Shown: positions 33,500 to 41,507 of the stretch, piece by piece | Position numbering within the stretch: position 1 is the first letter of the stretch | Layout of the letters: each line of letters opens with the position of its first letter | Notes under the pieces: generated by a model | Seen by the model: the letters and a program-made list of their open reading frames with translations, nothing else | Database searches by the model: none | What the model was told of the DNA's origin: nothing | Made by a program: the position numbers and the translations under genes | Source of the DNA: Chelativorans sp. J32 | GTDB lineage: Bacteria > Pseudomonadota > Alphaproteobacteria > Rhizobiales > Rhizobiaceae | Length of the DNA stretch: 64,000 bases | NCBI RefSeq assembly: GCF_000518985.1 | Contig: NZ_JAEQ01000020.1 | Coordinates: 38,550-102,549, forward strand | Direction: 5' to 3'

Positions 33500-35110
33500 A
33501 TGAACAGGATCGCGTCGGATCCCCTGTTCTCGAATACGGCAGGGAAGACGGTCGGTGACGTCGTCTTCGATTTCATGCGAGCTTGCGGCATGGACCGGAT
33601 TTTCGGAAATCCCGGTTCAACCGAATTGCCGATGTTTGCGGATCTGCCTGCCGACATCTCCTATGTGCTCGGGCTCCAGGAATCGATCGTCGTGGCGATG
33701 GCGGATGCCTACGCACAGGTGACGCGCAAGGCCGCTTTCGTCAATCTCCACTCGGCTGCCGGCTTGGGCCACGCGCTTGGCAATGTCTATACCGCTTTCC
33801 GCAACCGCTCCCCGATCGTGATCACTACGGGACAGCAAACGCGCGAGTTGCTCCCGCACGATCCGTTCCTCTTTGCGGAAAGCCCGACGGAGTTTCCCAA
33901 GCCCTATGTGAAATGGGCCTATGAACCCGCGCGGGCGCAAGACGTTCCGGCGGCACTTGCGCGCGCCTACCATATGGCGATGCAGCCGCCGCGCGGTCCG
34001 GTGATGGTTTCCGTGCCGTTGGGCGATTGGAGCCAGCCTGCCGCGCCGCTGGAGTTCCGGCAGGTTTCCACTACGTTTGCCTGCGACCCGCACGAATTGG
34101 AGGAGTTGGCCCGACGTCTGGATGCCGCGCGCAAACCGGTGCTTGTCGTTGGCCCGGGAGTGGACATAGACGGGGCGTGGGATGCTACCGTTCGGCTCGC
34201 CGAAGCACTTCAGTCGAGGGTCTGGGTGAGCCCGCTCTCCTCCCGCTGCAGCTTCCCGGAACGTCATCCGCTTTTTGCCGGGTTTCTCCCCGCGCATCAG
34301 CCGGCTTTGTCGGAATCTCTCGCCCGGGCGGACTTCATTCTCGTGCTCGGTGCGCCGGTGTTTACCTATCACTTTGCCGGTCATGGCGACCACGTTCCAC
34401 CAGGCGCGGACCTCTGCCTCATTTCGGATGATCCCAAGCAGATCGCCGGCGCAGTCGCCGGTCGGGGACTTCTTGGCAATATACGATTGGCGGCCGAGGA
34501 TCTCCTAATGCGAATCTCCCCGCGTGAGGCATTGGGGGAGAACCACTCGCGCATTATCCCACGCCTGCCTGAAAGGGATGGCGTCACACCCGAGTTCTTC
34601 TACCAGACCCTTTCGGACCTCCGGTCCAAGGACAGCATCATCGTTGAGGAAGCCCCGACAGCGCGGGATGCGCTGCACGATTTTTTCCCGATCGAGCGGC
34701 CGGGCGGCTTTTTTGCGACGGCCAGCGGAGGACTGGGTTATGGCCTTCCGGCGGCCGTGGGCGCTGCGCTCACAAGGCCCGACGCGCCGGTGATCGCCAT
34801 CATCGGCGATGGCTCCAGCCTCTATTCGATCCAGGCGCTGTGGTCCGCTGCTGAATATGGTGTCGATCTTCTGGTCGTCATCCTGAACAATGGCGGTTAT
34901 GGCGCCCTGAAAGGTATCGCAAGGAAGAGTCAGGCCCGGCGCGTATCCGGTGTGGATATCGGCCACTTGGATTTTGTCTCCATCGCTGAGGCACAGGGAT
35001 GCCGTGCCGCGCGATGTGCGAGCGGCCGCGAGCTGCGGTCTTGCCTGCGGAACCTTCTCGACATGAAGGGGCCGCGGGTTCTTGAGGTCATTCTGACGGA
35101 GGAGAACTGA
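33500..35110 (+). CDS. Benzoylformate-decarboxylase-like ThDP enzyme
   Basis: 536-residue thiamine-diphosphate enzyme that decarboxylates an aryl- or alkyl-2-oxoacid to the aldehyde. The likeness to MdlC is specific: the active-site histidine stretch 'FVNLHSAAGLGHALGN' is followed by 'PIVITTGQQTREL', and 'VFTYHFAGHGD' corresponds to the second catalytic His region. The cofactor glutamate is in 'LQESIVVAMADAYAQ' and the ThDP/Mg motif in 'IIGDGSSLYSIQALW' to 'ILNNGGYGAL'. The ATG at 33500 has GGGAGGAGA upstream. The aldehyde dehydrogenase begins two bases after the stop. An alpha-hydroxyacid oxidase that could feed it lies at 48474-49727. Confidence 0.9.
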   Translation: MNRIASDPLFSNTAGKTVGDVVFDFMRACGMDRIFGNPGSTELPMFADLPADISYVLGLQESIVVAMADAYAQVTRKAAFVNLHSAAGLGHALGNVYTAFRNRSPIVITTGQQTRELLPHDPFLFAESPTEFPKPYVKWAYEPARAQDVPAALARAYHMAMQPPRGPVMVSVPLGDWSQPAAPLEFRQVSTTFACDPHELEELARRLDAARKPVLVVGPGVDIDGAWDATVRLAEALQSRVWVSPLSSRCSFPERHPLFAGFLPAHQPALSESLARADFILVLGAPVFTYHFAGHGDHVPPGADLCLISDDPKQIAGAVAGRGLLGNIRLAAEDLLMRISPREALGENHSRIIPRLPERDGVTPEFFYQTLSDLRSKDSIIVEEAPTARDALHDFFPIERPGGFFATASGGLGYGLPAAVGAALTRPDAPVIAIIGDGSSLYSIQALWSAAEYGVDLLVVILNNGGYGALKGIARKSQARRVSGVDIGHLDFVSIAEAQGCRAARCASGRELRSCLRNLLDMKGPRVLEVILTEEN

Positions 35111-35111
35111 C

Positions 35112-36575
35112 ATGAATGTAATGGCACGAAAAGTGGAAGCACCGAAGGCGCCGGAGAAATTCTTCATAGGCGGGGAGTGGGTGCAGCCGATCTCGAATAA
35201 GATGCTCGAGGTGGTCTCGCCGGTTACCGAAGAGGTTGTCCTCAGCTATCCGGAGGCGAGCCAGGCGGATATGGACAGGGCGATCGCAGCCGCCCGCCAA
35301 GCCTTCGACAATGGCCCGTGGCCACGCATGAGCCCCGCCGAACGCGCGGGCTATCTGCGCAAGGTCGCGGAGCTCTTGGCCGAACGCCTGGACGATATCG
35401 CTAATGCTTGGACCCTGCAGGTAGGCGCGCCGATCATGCTCACCAAGAAGCTGGTGGGCCAAAATCCGACGCTCTTCAACTATTATGCCGATCTGGCGGA
35501 AAGCTATCCCTTTGTCGATGAGCGCAAACGCGACGATGGCGGTAAGGTCAAGGTCGTGAAGGAGCCGGTCGGCGTCTGTGCTGCGATCACCCCCTGGAAT
35601 GCGCCGCTCGTTCTTCTTTCCTACAAGGTTGCCGCGGGATTGGCCGCAGGCTGCACCATCGTCGCCAAGCCATCGCCGGAAACGCCTCTGGAAGCTTATA
35701 TGCTGGCCGAATGCATCGAGAAGGCCGGCCTCCCGAAGGGAGTCTTCAACCTCGTGCCTGCCGGGCGGGAAAGCGGCGATTACCTGGTGCGTCATCCGGA
35801 GATCGACAAGGTCGCCTTCACTGGTAGCACCGCTGCCGGCAAGCACATCGCGGCGGTTTGCGCCGAGCGGCTCGCCCGCGTCAGCCTCGAGCTTGGCGGC
35901 AAGTCGGCGGCGATCCTGCTGGATGATGCGGATTTCTCCAAAGCCCTCCCCAGCCTCATGATCTATTCGATGCCGATTACAGGGCAGGTCTGCTTCTCGC
36001 TCACGCGCATCCTGGTGCCGGAGGCGCGCAAGCAGGAATTCGTCGACATGTTTGTGGGTGCCGTTTCCCATATCAAGGTGGGCGATCCCTTCGATCCCGA
36101 AACCCATATGGGGCCGCTGACGATGGCTCGTCAGCTTAGCCGCGTGCAGGGCTATATCGAAGCCGGACGCGGCGAGGGCGCCAAGATCGCCTGCGGTGGC
36201 GGCCGCCCTGCCGGATTTGACAAAGGCTATTTCATCGAGCCGACAGTATTCACTGATGTCGAGCCGGATATGAAAATCGCTCAGGAAGAGATTTTCGGCC
36301 CCGTGGTTTCCGTCATCACATACAAGGACGAGGAAGACGCGATCCGCAAGGCCAACAACTCGACCTACGGCCTGAGCGGGGCGGTGTTCACCTCGAATCC
36401 CGAGCGCGGTTACGAGATCGCTCGCAGGATGCGGACCGGCAGCGTGACCGTGAATGGCATGATCGTCGATCCGAAGCATCCTTTCGGCGGTTTCAAGCAA
36501 TCCGGCATGGGGCGCGAAGGCGGGCCGGAAGGGCTCGACAACTATGTCGAGACCAAAACAATCCATTTCGCCTAG
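35112..36575 (+). CDS. NAD(P)-dependent aldehyde dehydrogenase
   Basis: 487-residue aldehyde dehydrogenase. 'ITPWNAPLVLLSYKVAAGLA' is the cofactor region, 'FTGSTAAGKHI' binds the nucleotide, the general-base Glu is in 'VSLELGGKSAAILL', and the nucleophilic Cys is in 'PITGQVCFSLTRILV'. 'AQEEIFGPVVSVI' and 'PFGGFKQSGMGREGG' complete the family. It is in an operon with the 2-oxoacid decarboxylase and presumably oxidises its aldehyde product to the acid (MdlD-like role). The next gene converges on it beyond a hairpin at 36602-36624. Confidence 0.93.
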   Translation: MNVMARKVEAPKAPEKFFIGGEWVQPISNKMLEVVSPVTEEVVLSYPEASQADMDRAIAAARQAFDNGPWPRMSPAERAGYLRKVAELLAERLDDIANAWTLQVGAPIMLTKKLVGQNPTLFNYYADLAESYPFVDERKRDDGGKVKVVKEPVGVCAAITPWNAPLVLLSYKVAAGLAAGCTIVAKPSPETPLEAYMLAECIEKAGLPKGVFNLVPAGRESGDYLVRHPEIDKVAFTGSTAAGKHIAAVCAERLARVSLELGGKSAAILLDDADFSKALPSLMIYSMPITGQVCFSLTRILVPEARKQEFVDMFVGAVSHIKVGDPFDPETHMGPLTMARQLSRVQGYIEAGRGEGAKIACGGGRPAGFDKGYFIEPTVFTDVEPDMKIAQEEIFGPVVSVITYKDEEDAIRKANNSTYGLSGAVFTSNPERGYEIARRMRTGSVTVNGMIVDPKHPFGGFKQSGMGREGGPEGLDNYVETKTIHFA

Positions 36576-36601
36576 ACTAGACGAGGTCACGAGCCTTTGG
36601 A

Positions 36602-36624
36602 GAGCCGCCGGTAACCGGCGGCTC
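36602..36624. terminator. Hairpin between convergent genes
   Basis: A perfect 10-bp stem (GAGCCGCCGG and CCGGCGGCTC) with loop TAA lies between the aldehyde dehydrogenase and the leftward DUF3237 gene. There is no T tract on either side, so it may act with other signals in both directions. Confidence 0.55.
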
Positions 36625-36645
36625 AATTCGCCGGTGCGGCTACGG

Positions 36646-37104
36646 CTACAGGACTTCGAAGATGCCGATCCTCACCGCGTTTGGCAGGCGCTCGCCGGTC
36701 CCGACGCAAATGGTCCTATTCAACCAGCTATAGCGCGGATCCCCTGTATGAAAGCGGGGCTGCGTGCGCATGTAATAGAGCGTCGGATCGACATGCTCGC
36801 CGGCTGCCAGACGCTCCATCACGTCTGCCGGCCCGTGCCGGAATCCGAAATTCCGCACGTCGATCATCGCCCCGTCATGGGTCTCGATCGCATACCGCGT
36901 ATCGAGCTCGGCATAACCATCCTGATAGATGGTCTGCCAGTCTGCTCCGAGATTGAGGATACGGCCTGAAAGGCGCTCTCCCTCCACCACTCCGCCCGTG
37001 ATGGGGATGATCCTCCAGCGAGCGCCGGTCCCATTCCCCTTTTCGATGGGGGCGGAAAGCAGGGCCTTGATCTCGCATAATGGCCGAAGAGTGGGCGGCT
37101 GCAT
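36646..37104 (-). CDS. DUF3237 domain protein
   Basis: 152-residue protein made of one DUF3237 barrel: 'RWRIIPITGGVVEGERLSG' near the start, 'LGADWQTIYQDGYAELDTRYAIET'-type strand pairs and 'YYMRTQPRFHTGDPRYSWLN' towards the C-terminus. The biochemical role of the family is not known to me; it recurs in aromatic-degradation and TRAP-transporter loci. The start is set at ATG 37104, eight bases after the dctM stop. An in-frame ATG at 37137 would overlap dctM and add a non-family N-terminus. It is the last gene of the leftward TRAP operon. Confidence 0.82.
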   Translation of the reverse strand: MQPPTLRPLCEIKALLSAPIEKGNGTGARWRIIPITGGVVEGERLSGRILNLGADWQTIYQDGYAELDTRYAIETHDGAMIDVRNFGFRHGPADVMERLAAGEHVDPTLYYMRTQPRFHTGDPRYSWLNRTICVGTGERLPNAVRIGIFEVL

Positions 37105-37112
37105 CAGGAGGC

Positions 37113-38408
37113 CTACTTCATCGTCATCGGAAGCCATAGCGCAATCGCGGGAAACAGAACCAGAAGCACAAGCCTGACGATGTCGGCGAGAATGAAGGGG
37201 CCGACGCCCCTGAATATGGTCGTCAATTTCACGTCTTTGGCTATGGAATTGATGACGAACATGTTGATGCCCACCGGCGGGGTTATCATGCCGAGTTGGC
37301 ACGAGGTCACCAGGATTACGCCGAACCAGACCGGGTCGAACCCCAAATGCATGATCACGGGGAACACGATCGGCACCATGAGTACAATCATCGCCATCTC
37401 GTCCATGAGTGCGCCGGCGATGAAGAAGAAGGCCAGGATGAGCGCGAGCGTGCCATAGGCGCCGAGGTCTAGCCCGACAAGCAGAGCTGTAAGCTTCTGC
37501 GGCGACTGGGTGATGGCGAGGAAATATCCGAATAGCATTGCGCCAATCAGGACCGTGTAGAGCACGACGGATGTGCGCAAGGCTTCGACAAGACTATCGA
37601 GGATACGCCGCGTGTTGAGGCGGCCGCGCGCCACTCCGATGAGCATGGTCGCGAATGCGCCGACCGCCGCCGCTTCCGTAGGCGTGGCAATGCCGAGATA
37701 AATGACGCCGATCACGGCGATGAACAGGAGCGCCACCGCCCAAACCTCGCGCAACGAAGCGAAAGCTTCACGCATATCGAAGGATTTGCCCGGAGGAAGA
37801 CGCTTGGCGTGAGCGATCAGCACCGTGCCCATATACATCACGGTGGCCAGGATGCCCGGCAGAATACCTGCCATGAAGAGCTGGCCGACATCCGTCTCGG
37901 TAAGATAGCCGTAGACGACCATCACGACCGACGGCGGAATAAGGATTCCGAGCGTGCCTCCGGCGGCGATGACGCCCGTCGACGTCGAATCGTGATAGCC
38001 GGCTCCCCGCATTTCCGGCAGGGCGACCCGGGTCATCGTCGCAGCCGTGGCGACGGAGCTGCCGCAAATGGCTGCGAAGCCGGCACAGGCCGAGATCGTG
38101 GCAAGGGCAAGGCCGCCGCGGAATGAACCGAGCCAGGCATTGCCGGTACGGAACAGCTCCTTCGACATGCCCGAATTGGTGGCGAAGGCGCCCATGAGGA
38201 TGAAAAACGGCACCAGCGTCAGGTTGAAATCCGTCACCACACGAAAGGGGGAGGTCGTGAGCAGGTTCAGTGCCGGCATTATGCCGCGGATGGCAGCGAA
38301 GCCGAAAACGCCCACCAGGCCCATCGCGATGCCGATGGGTACACGTAGCGCCATCAGCACGAACATGGCTATGAACCCGAGCAGTGCAGTGAGATCGCCG
38401 AGGCTCAT
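37113..38408 (-). CDS. dctM: TRAP transporter large permease (DctM)
   Basis: 431-residue, roughly 12-helix permease of a tripartite ATP-independent importer. Family landmarks are 'VPIGIAMGLVGVFGF', 'FFILMGAFATNSGMSKELF', 'GTLGILIPPSVVMVVYGYLT' and 'QLGMITPPVGINMFVINSIAK'. The ATG overlaps the dctQ stop by four bases. It uses the ion gradient to move an organic anion delivered by one of the two binding proteins upstream. Confidence 0.94.
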   Translation of the reverse strand: MSLGDLTALLGFIAMFVLMALRVPIGIAMGLVGVFGFAAIRGIMPALNLLTTSPFRVVTDFNLTLVPFFILMGAFATNSGMSKELFRTGNAWLGSFRGGLALATISACAGFAAICGSSVATAATMTRVALPEMRGAGYHDSTSTGVIAAGGTLGILIPPSVVMVVYGYLTETDVGQLFMAGILPGILATVMYMGTVLIAHAKRLPPGKSFDMREAFASLREVWAVALLFIAVIGVIYLGIATPTEAAAVGAFATMLIGVARGRLNTRRILDSLVEALRTSVVLYTVLIGAMLFGYFLAITQSPQKLTALLVGLDLGAYGTLALILAFFFIAGALMDEMAMIVLMVPIVFPVIMHLGFDPVWFGVILVTSCQLGMITPPVGINMFVINSIAKDVKLTTIFRGVGPFILADIVRLVLLVLFPAIALWLPMTMK

Positions 38409-38905
38409 TCGATCGGGCCCTCCATGTCATGGGTTTGGCTGCCGGACCGGACGCGGAAGAAGGCAAAGACCAGTGTGATGACGCTTGCGGCGCAGCCGAG
38501 CCAGATCAGCCCGAGCATCGGCCAAACGGGGATGCGCAGGTCGAATGTGCCCTCATTGCTGGCATAGGCGCTCGCCACGCGATGATAGGTCATCACCGTC
38601 AGAAGAACCGTGAAAAGCAGCATTGTGGCCCATGCGAAGACGTCTAGAACCACCTTCCACCGGCGGGACAGGGCTTCCCACAAGAGATCGACTGCGATGT
38701 GACCGCCGCGATAGGCGACCGAAGCAAAGCCCCACATTACGCAAGCGCCGATCAGGAGACGGGAAAGGTCGAAAGCATCAGGCACGGCCCAGGAAAAGAG
38801 ATAGCGGCCCGTTGTCGAGATGACGATCAGGATGGTGCAGAGGCCCAGCAATATGCCTGCGACGAGATCGACGGCCTCGCAGAAGCGTTCAATCAGGCGC
38901 TTCAT
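38405..38905 (-). CDS. dctQ: TRAP transporter small permease (DctQ)
   Basis: 166-residue four-helix subunit. 'TTGRYLFSWAVPDAFDLSRLL' and 'VAYRGGHIAVDLLWEALSRRW' are the DctQ signature region (the GHI/V motif). ATG 38905 is supported by GGGGAGGA just upstream and gives the normal N-terminus MKRLIERFCEAVD; an in-frame start further upstream has no such support. It lies 61 bases after the nearer dctP gene and overlaps dctM. Confidence 0.92.
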   Translation of the reverse strand: MKRLIERFCEAVDLVAGILLGLCTILIVISTTGRYLFSWAVPDAFDLSRLLIGACVMWGFASVAYRGGHIAVDLLWEALSRRWKVVLDVFAWATMLLFTVLLTVMTYHRVASAYASNEGTFDLRIPVWPMLGLIWLGCAASVITLVFAFFRVRSGSQTHDMEGPIE

Positions 38906-38966
38906 ATTCCTCCCCATAGAACACAGAGGCAGGCGCCGAAGCGCCTGCTTCGAACGGATCACCGTG

Positions 38967-39986
38967 CTACTCGATATAGGAGTCGTATTTCTTCAAGGTC
39001 TCGACCAAACCGTTCCATGCAGCTTCGGCATCGATCCCCTTGGCTGCGGCGGTCTGCCGCCACTCGTCATTGAGCGGCATTGTGGCTTCCTTCCAAAGCG
39101 CCACCTCTTCTGCGCTCGGCTTGTAAAGGGTGTGTCCGCCGAGATCGATGATCTTCTGGCGACCTGCTGCCTCGGCATCGGACCATTCGCTGGCCATCTT
39201 CTCCGCCCAGTCGGACGTACAGTGATCATCGACCACCTTTTGGTCGTCCGGTGACAATCCGTCGATCTTGGCCTTGTTCATTACGAAGGCGAAGGTGGTC
39301 GCGTAAAAGGGCATGTCGAGGTGGTGGGTGACCACGTCCTGGACGCCGAAGGTGAACAGCGAGTTCCAAGGCGAAGCCGTCATATCGGCGGCGCCCTTGC
39401 TGATCAGATCGCGCATTTCGCCGGCGGGAACCTGCACCGAGGTGGCGCCGAGCGCATTCACCATGCGCGCCATGGTGGCATGGGCCGGGCGGATGTTCTT
39501 TCCGCGGAGGTCGGAGGGCACCTGGATCGGACCCTTGGTGCCATGCAGCGTTCCCGGATCGTGCAGATGGACCATGCAGACATAGACATCCGACATCTCC
39601 TTCTCGGAATACTGCCTGTACCACTCGTCGAGCGCGCGCGATCCTGCTTTCCCGTTCGAGATCGTGAACGGGATCTCGCCCGCCGCGATGATCGGGAAAC
39701 GCCCGGGCTGATAACCGGGATTGATGAACGCGATATCGACGATGCCATCCCGAGCCATATCGTAGTGGTCGGGTGCGGCGCCGAGCTGCGAAGCGGGATA
39801 GATCGTGATCTCGATCCTGCCGTTTGAAGCCTGCTTGATGGAATCGGCCCAAGGCTGCATCCCGCCCGGCTGAAGCGGGTGTGTGGCGGGAACCCAATGA
39901 GAAAGCGTCAGTTCGACCTCAGCCGCCTGTGTCGCGGACGCTAAGGTGACGATCGCCGCCGAAGCGATGAGAGTCTTCAATTTCAC
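38967..39986 (-). CDS. dctP: TRAP transporter substrate-binding protein (DctP), copy 2
   Basis: 339-residue periplasmic receptor with a Sec signal peptide ('KTLIASAAIVTLASATQA'). The family pattern is seen in 'LTLSHWVPATHPLQPGGMQ', 'GRIEITIYPASQLGAAPDHY', 'DLRGKNIRPAHATMARM' with the Arg that usually contacts the ligand carboxylate, and 'YATTFAFVMNKAKID'. GTG at 39986 is chosen because GGGAGGA precedes it and the signal peptide then starts properly. It is a close paralogue, equal in length, of the next gene upstream (40035-41054). Confidence 0.92.
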   Translation of the reverse strand: MKLKTLIASAAIVTLASATQAAEVELTLSHWVPATHPLQPGGMQPWADSIKQASNGRIEITIYPASQLGAAPDHYDMARDGIVDIAFINPGYQPGRFPIIAAGEIPFTISNGKAGSRALDEWYRQYSEKEMSDVYVCMVHLHDPGTLHGTKGPIQVPSDLRGKNIRPAHATMARMVNALGATSVQVPAGEMRDLISKGAADMTASPWNSLFTFGVQDVVTHHLDMPFYATTFAFVMNKAKIDGLSPDDQKVVDDHCTSDWAEKMASEWSDAEAAGRQKIIDLGGHTLYKPSAEEVALWKEATMPLNDEWRQTAAAKGIDAEAAWNGLVETLKKYDSYIE

Positions 39987-40034
39987 GTTTTTTCCTCCCA
40001 GACGGATATGGTCAGTCGTATGCGAGAAGTTCAA

Positions 40035-41054
40035 TCATTCTCCTGCGTAGGAGTCGTACTTCTTCAACGCGTCAACGAGACCGCCGAGTATCTGCTCAGG
40101 ATCTCCCCCAGATTTCGAAACCGTTTCCTTCCACTCGTCGGTGAGCGGTGCAGCGGCCGCCTTCCACATCTGCACCTGCTCTGCATTCGGCTTGTGGAGC
40201 GTGTGTTTCGGATCGGCCGCGATCTTGTCGCGACCCGCCGCTTCCACATCCGCCCATCCGCTGGACATTTTCTCCGCCCATTCCGGCGTGCAGTGATCCT
40301 CGATGACCTTCCGGTCGGATTCCGAGAGGCTGTCCATCTTGGCCTTGTTGATGACGAAGGCGTTGATCGAAGCATAAAGGGGCATGTCGAGGTGATGCGT
40401 GACGATGCTGTCCACGCCGAAGATGTAGAGAGATTCCCAGGGCGATTGCGTCATTTCAGCGGCGCCCTTGGCCAGGACCTCGCGGCTTTCCGCGGCTGAA
40501 ACCTGAACAGACGCGCCGCCCAACAGGTTCACAAAGCGGGCTTCCGTCGCGTTTGCCGGGCGCACGTTCTTCCCGCGTACGTCCTCAGGCACAAGGATCT
40601 GCTTTGTGCTGTGGAAGGTCCCCGGATCATGGGTCAACGCCATGCAGAAATAAGTGTCTGACATTTCCTGGTCGGCATATTGCTTGTACCATTCGGTCAG
40701 ACCCCGCACGCCACCCTTCGCGTTGGCAAAGAGAAACGGCAGCTCGGCCGCCGCCATGATGGGAAAGCGGCCCGGCTGATAGCCGGGATTGATGAATCCG
40801 ATATCCACGATGCCGTCGCGCGCCATGTCATAATGGTCCGCCGCCGCACCCAGTTGCTGCGCGGGAAAGATCTGGATCTCGATCCTTCCGTTCGAGGCCT
40901 CGTTGATCGATTTCGCCCAAGACTCCATGCCGTTGACCTGAAGCGGGTGTGTCCCTGGGACCCAGTGGGAAAGGGTGAATTCGACCTCGGCGGCAAAACC
41001 GGATTGGACAATGCCGCCGGCGAGCGCAATTGCTGCGATGGTTCGTGTATACAT
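40035..41054 (-). CDS. dctP: TRAP transporter substrate-binding protein (DctP), copy 1
   Basis: 339-residue paralogue of the adjacent DctP. Signal peptide 'TRTIAAIALAGGIVQSGFA', then 'FTLSHWVPGTHPLQVNGME', 'GRIEIQIFPAQQLGAAADHY', 'DVRGKNVRPANATEARF' and 'YASINAFVINKAKMD'. ATG 41054 has GGGAGGA upstream. It is the promoter-proximal gene of the five-gene TRAP/DUF3237 operon. Ligand-contact segments differ modestly between the copies (e.g. THATMARM-like versus TEARF after the Arg), so the pair may recognise related but not identical acids. Confidence 0.92.
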   Translation of the reverse strand: MYTRTIAAIALAGGIVQSGFAAEVEFTLSHWVPGTHPLQVNGMESWAKSINEASNGRIEIQIFPAQQLGAAADHYDMARDGIVDIGFINPGYQPGRFPIMAAAELPFLFANAKGGVRGLTEWYKQYADQEMSDTYFCMALTHDPGTFHSTKQILVPEDVRGKNVRPANATEARFVNLLGGASVQVSAAESREVLAKGAAEMTQSPWESLYIFGVDSIVTHHLDMPLYASINAFVINKAKMDSLSESDRKVIEDHCTPEWAEKMSSGWADVEAAGRDKIAADPKHTLHKPNAEQVQMWKAAAAPLTDEWKETVSKSGGDPEQILGGLVDALKKYDSYAGE

Positions 41055-41507
41055 TTTTCCTCCCTGTTTGATCGCGAATGAGCCTCCCTCTCCGCGATCA
41101 ACTCTGCATCCCAAATGCAACTATCATCACAGGATTTGGCGAAGCACAAGGGTTTGCAGCAGACGTCCGCCCAATTTCCGGCCCAGGGAAGGGCTGGAAG
41201 GCGCCTCAGAAATCTGCTCCGCTCGCTCCCATTGTGAATACACGTATGGACATCTCATTCAGCTTGAGGACATATTGGTTCCGGAGAGAGGCTCTGGGAG
41301 GAGCGTCATGACGGGCGAAATCCGTCAACCGGGAAAGCGGGATTTCTGCGGAGCAGTCGCTTCGGTCGCACAGGCTGGCGCTCCTGCCGATCGCCTTCGG
41401 CGCGCGGGGGACCGCTTTCCACGCCAGATCGCGCCCTCCACCAGGACGGGCCGGCCATGGTCGCCCGAGCCAATACACATCAGGGGTAAGCAACAGGGGA
41501 TTGGCCG
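41055..41507. other. Divergent intergenic region, no gene seen
   Basis: 453 bases between the leftward TRAP operon and the rightward ThDP enzyme. It must hold both promoters. Short open frames exist on both strands but look like chance reads with no family features or ribosome sites. I see no clear inverted repeat of operator size and no terminator-like hairpin. Confidence 0.5.

Noticed and set aside
35088..36626. 512-codon open frame on the minus strand
   Set aside because: Antisense to the aldehyde dehydrogenase gene; His/Arg/Asp-rich composition with no recognisable fold.
41206..41493. Short open frames in the TRAP/ThDP divergent gap
   Set aside because: No family likeness and poor ribosome sites; more likely chance frames in a promoter region.
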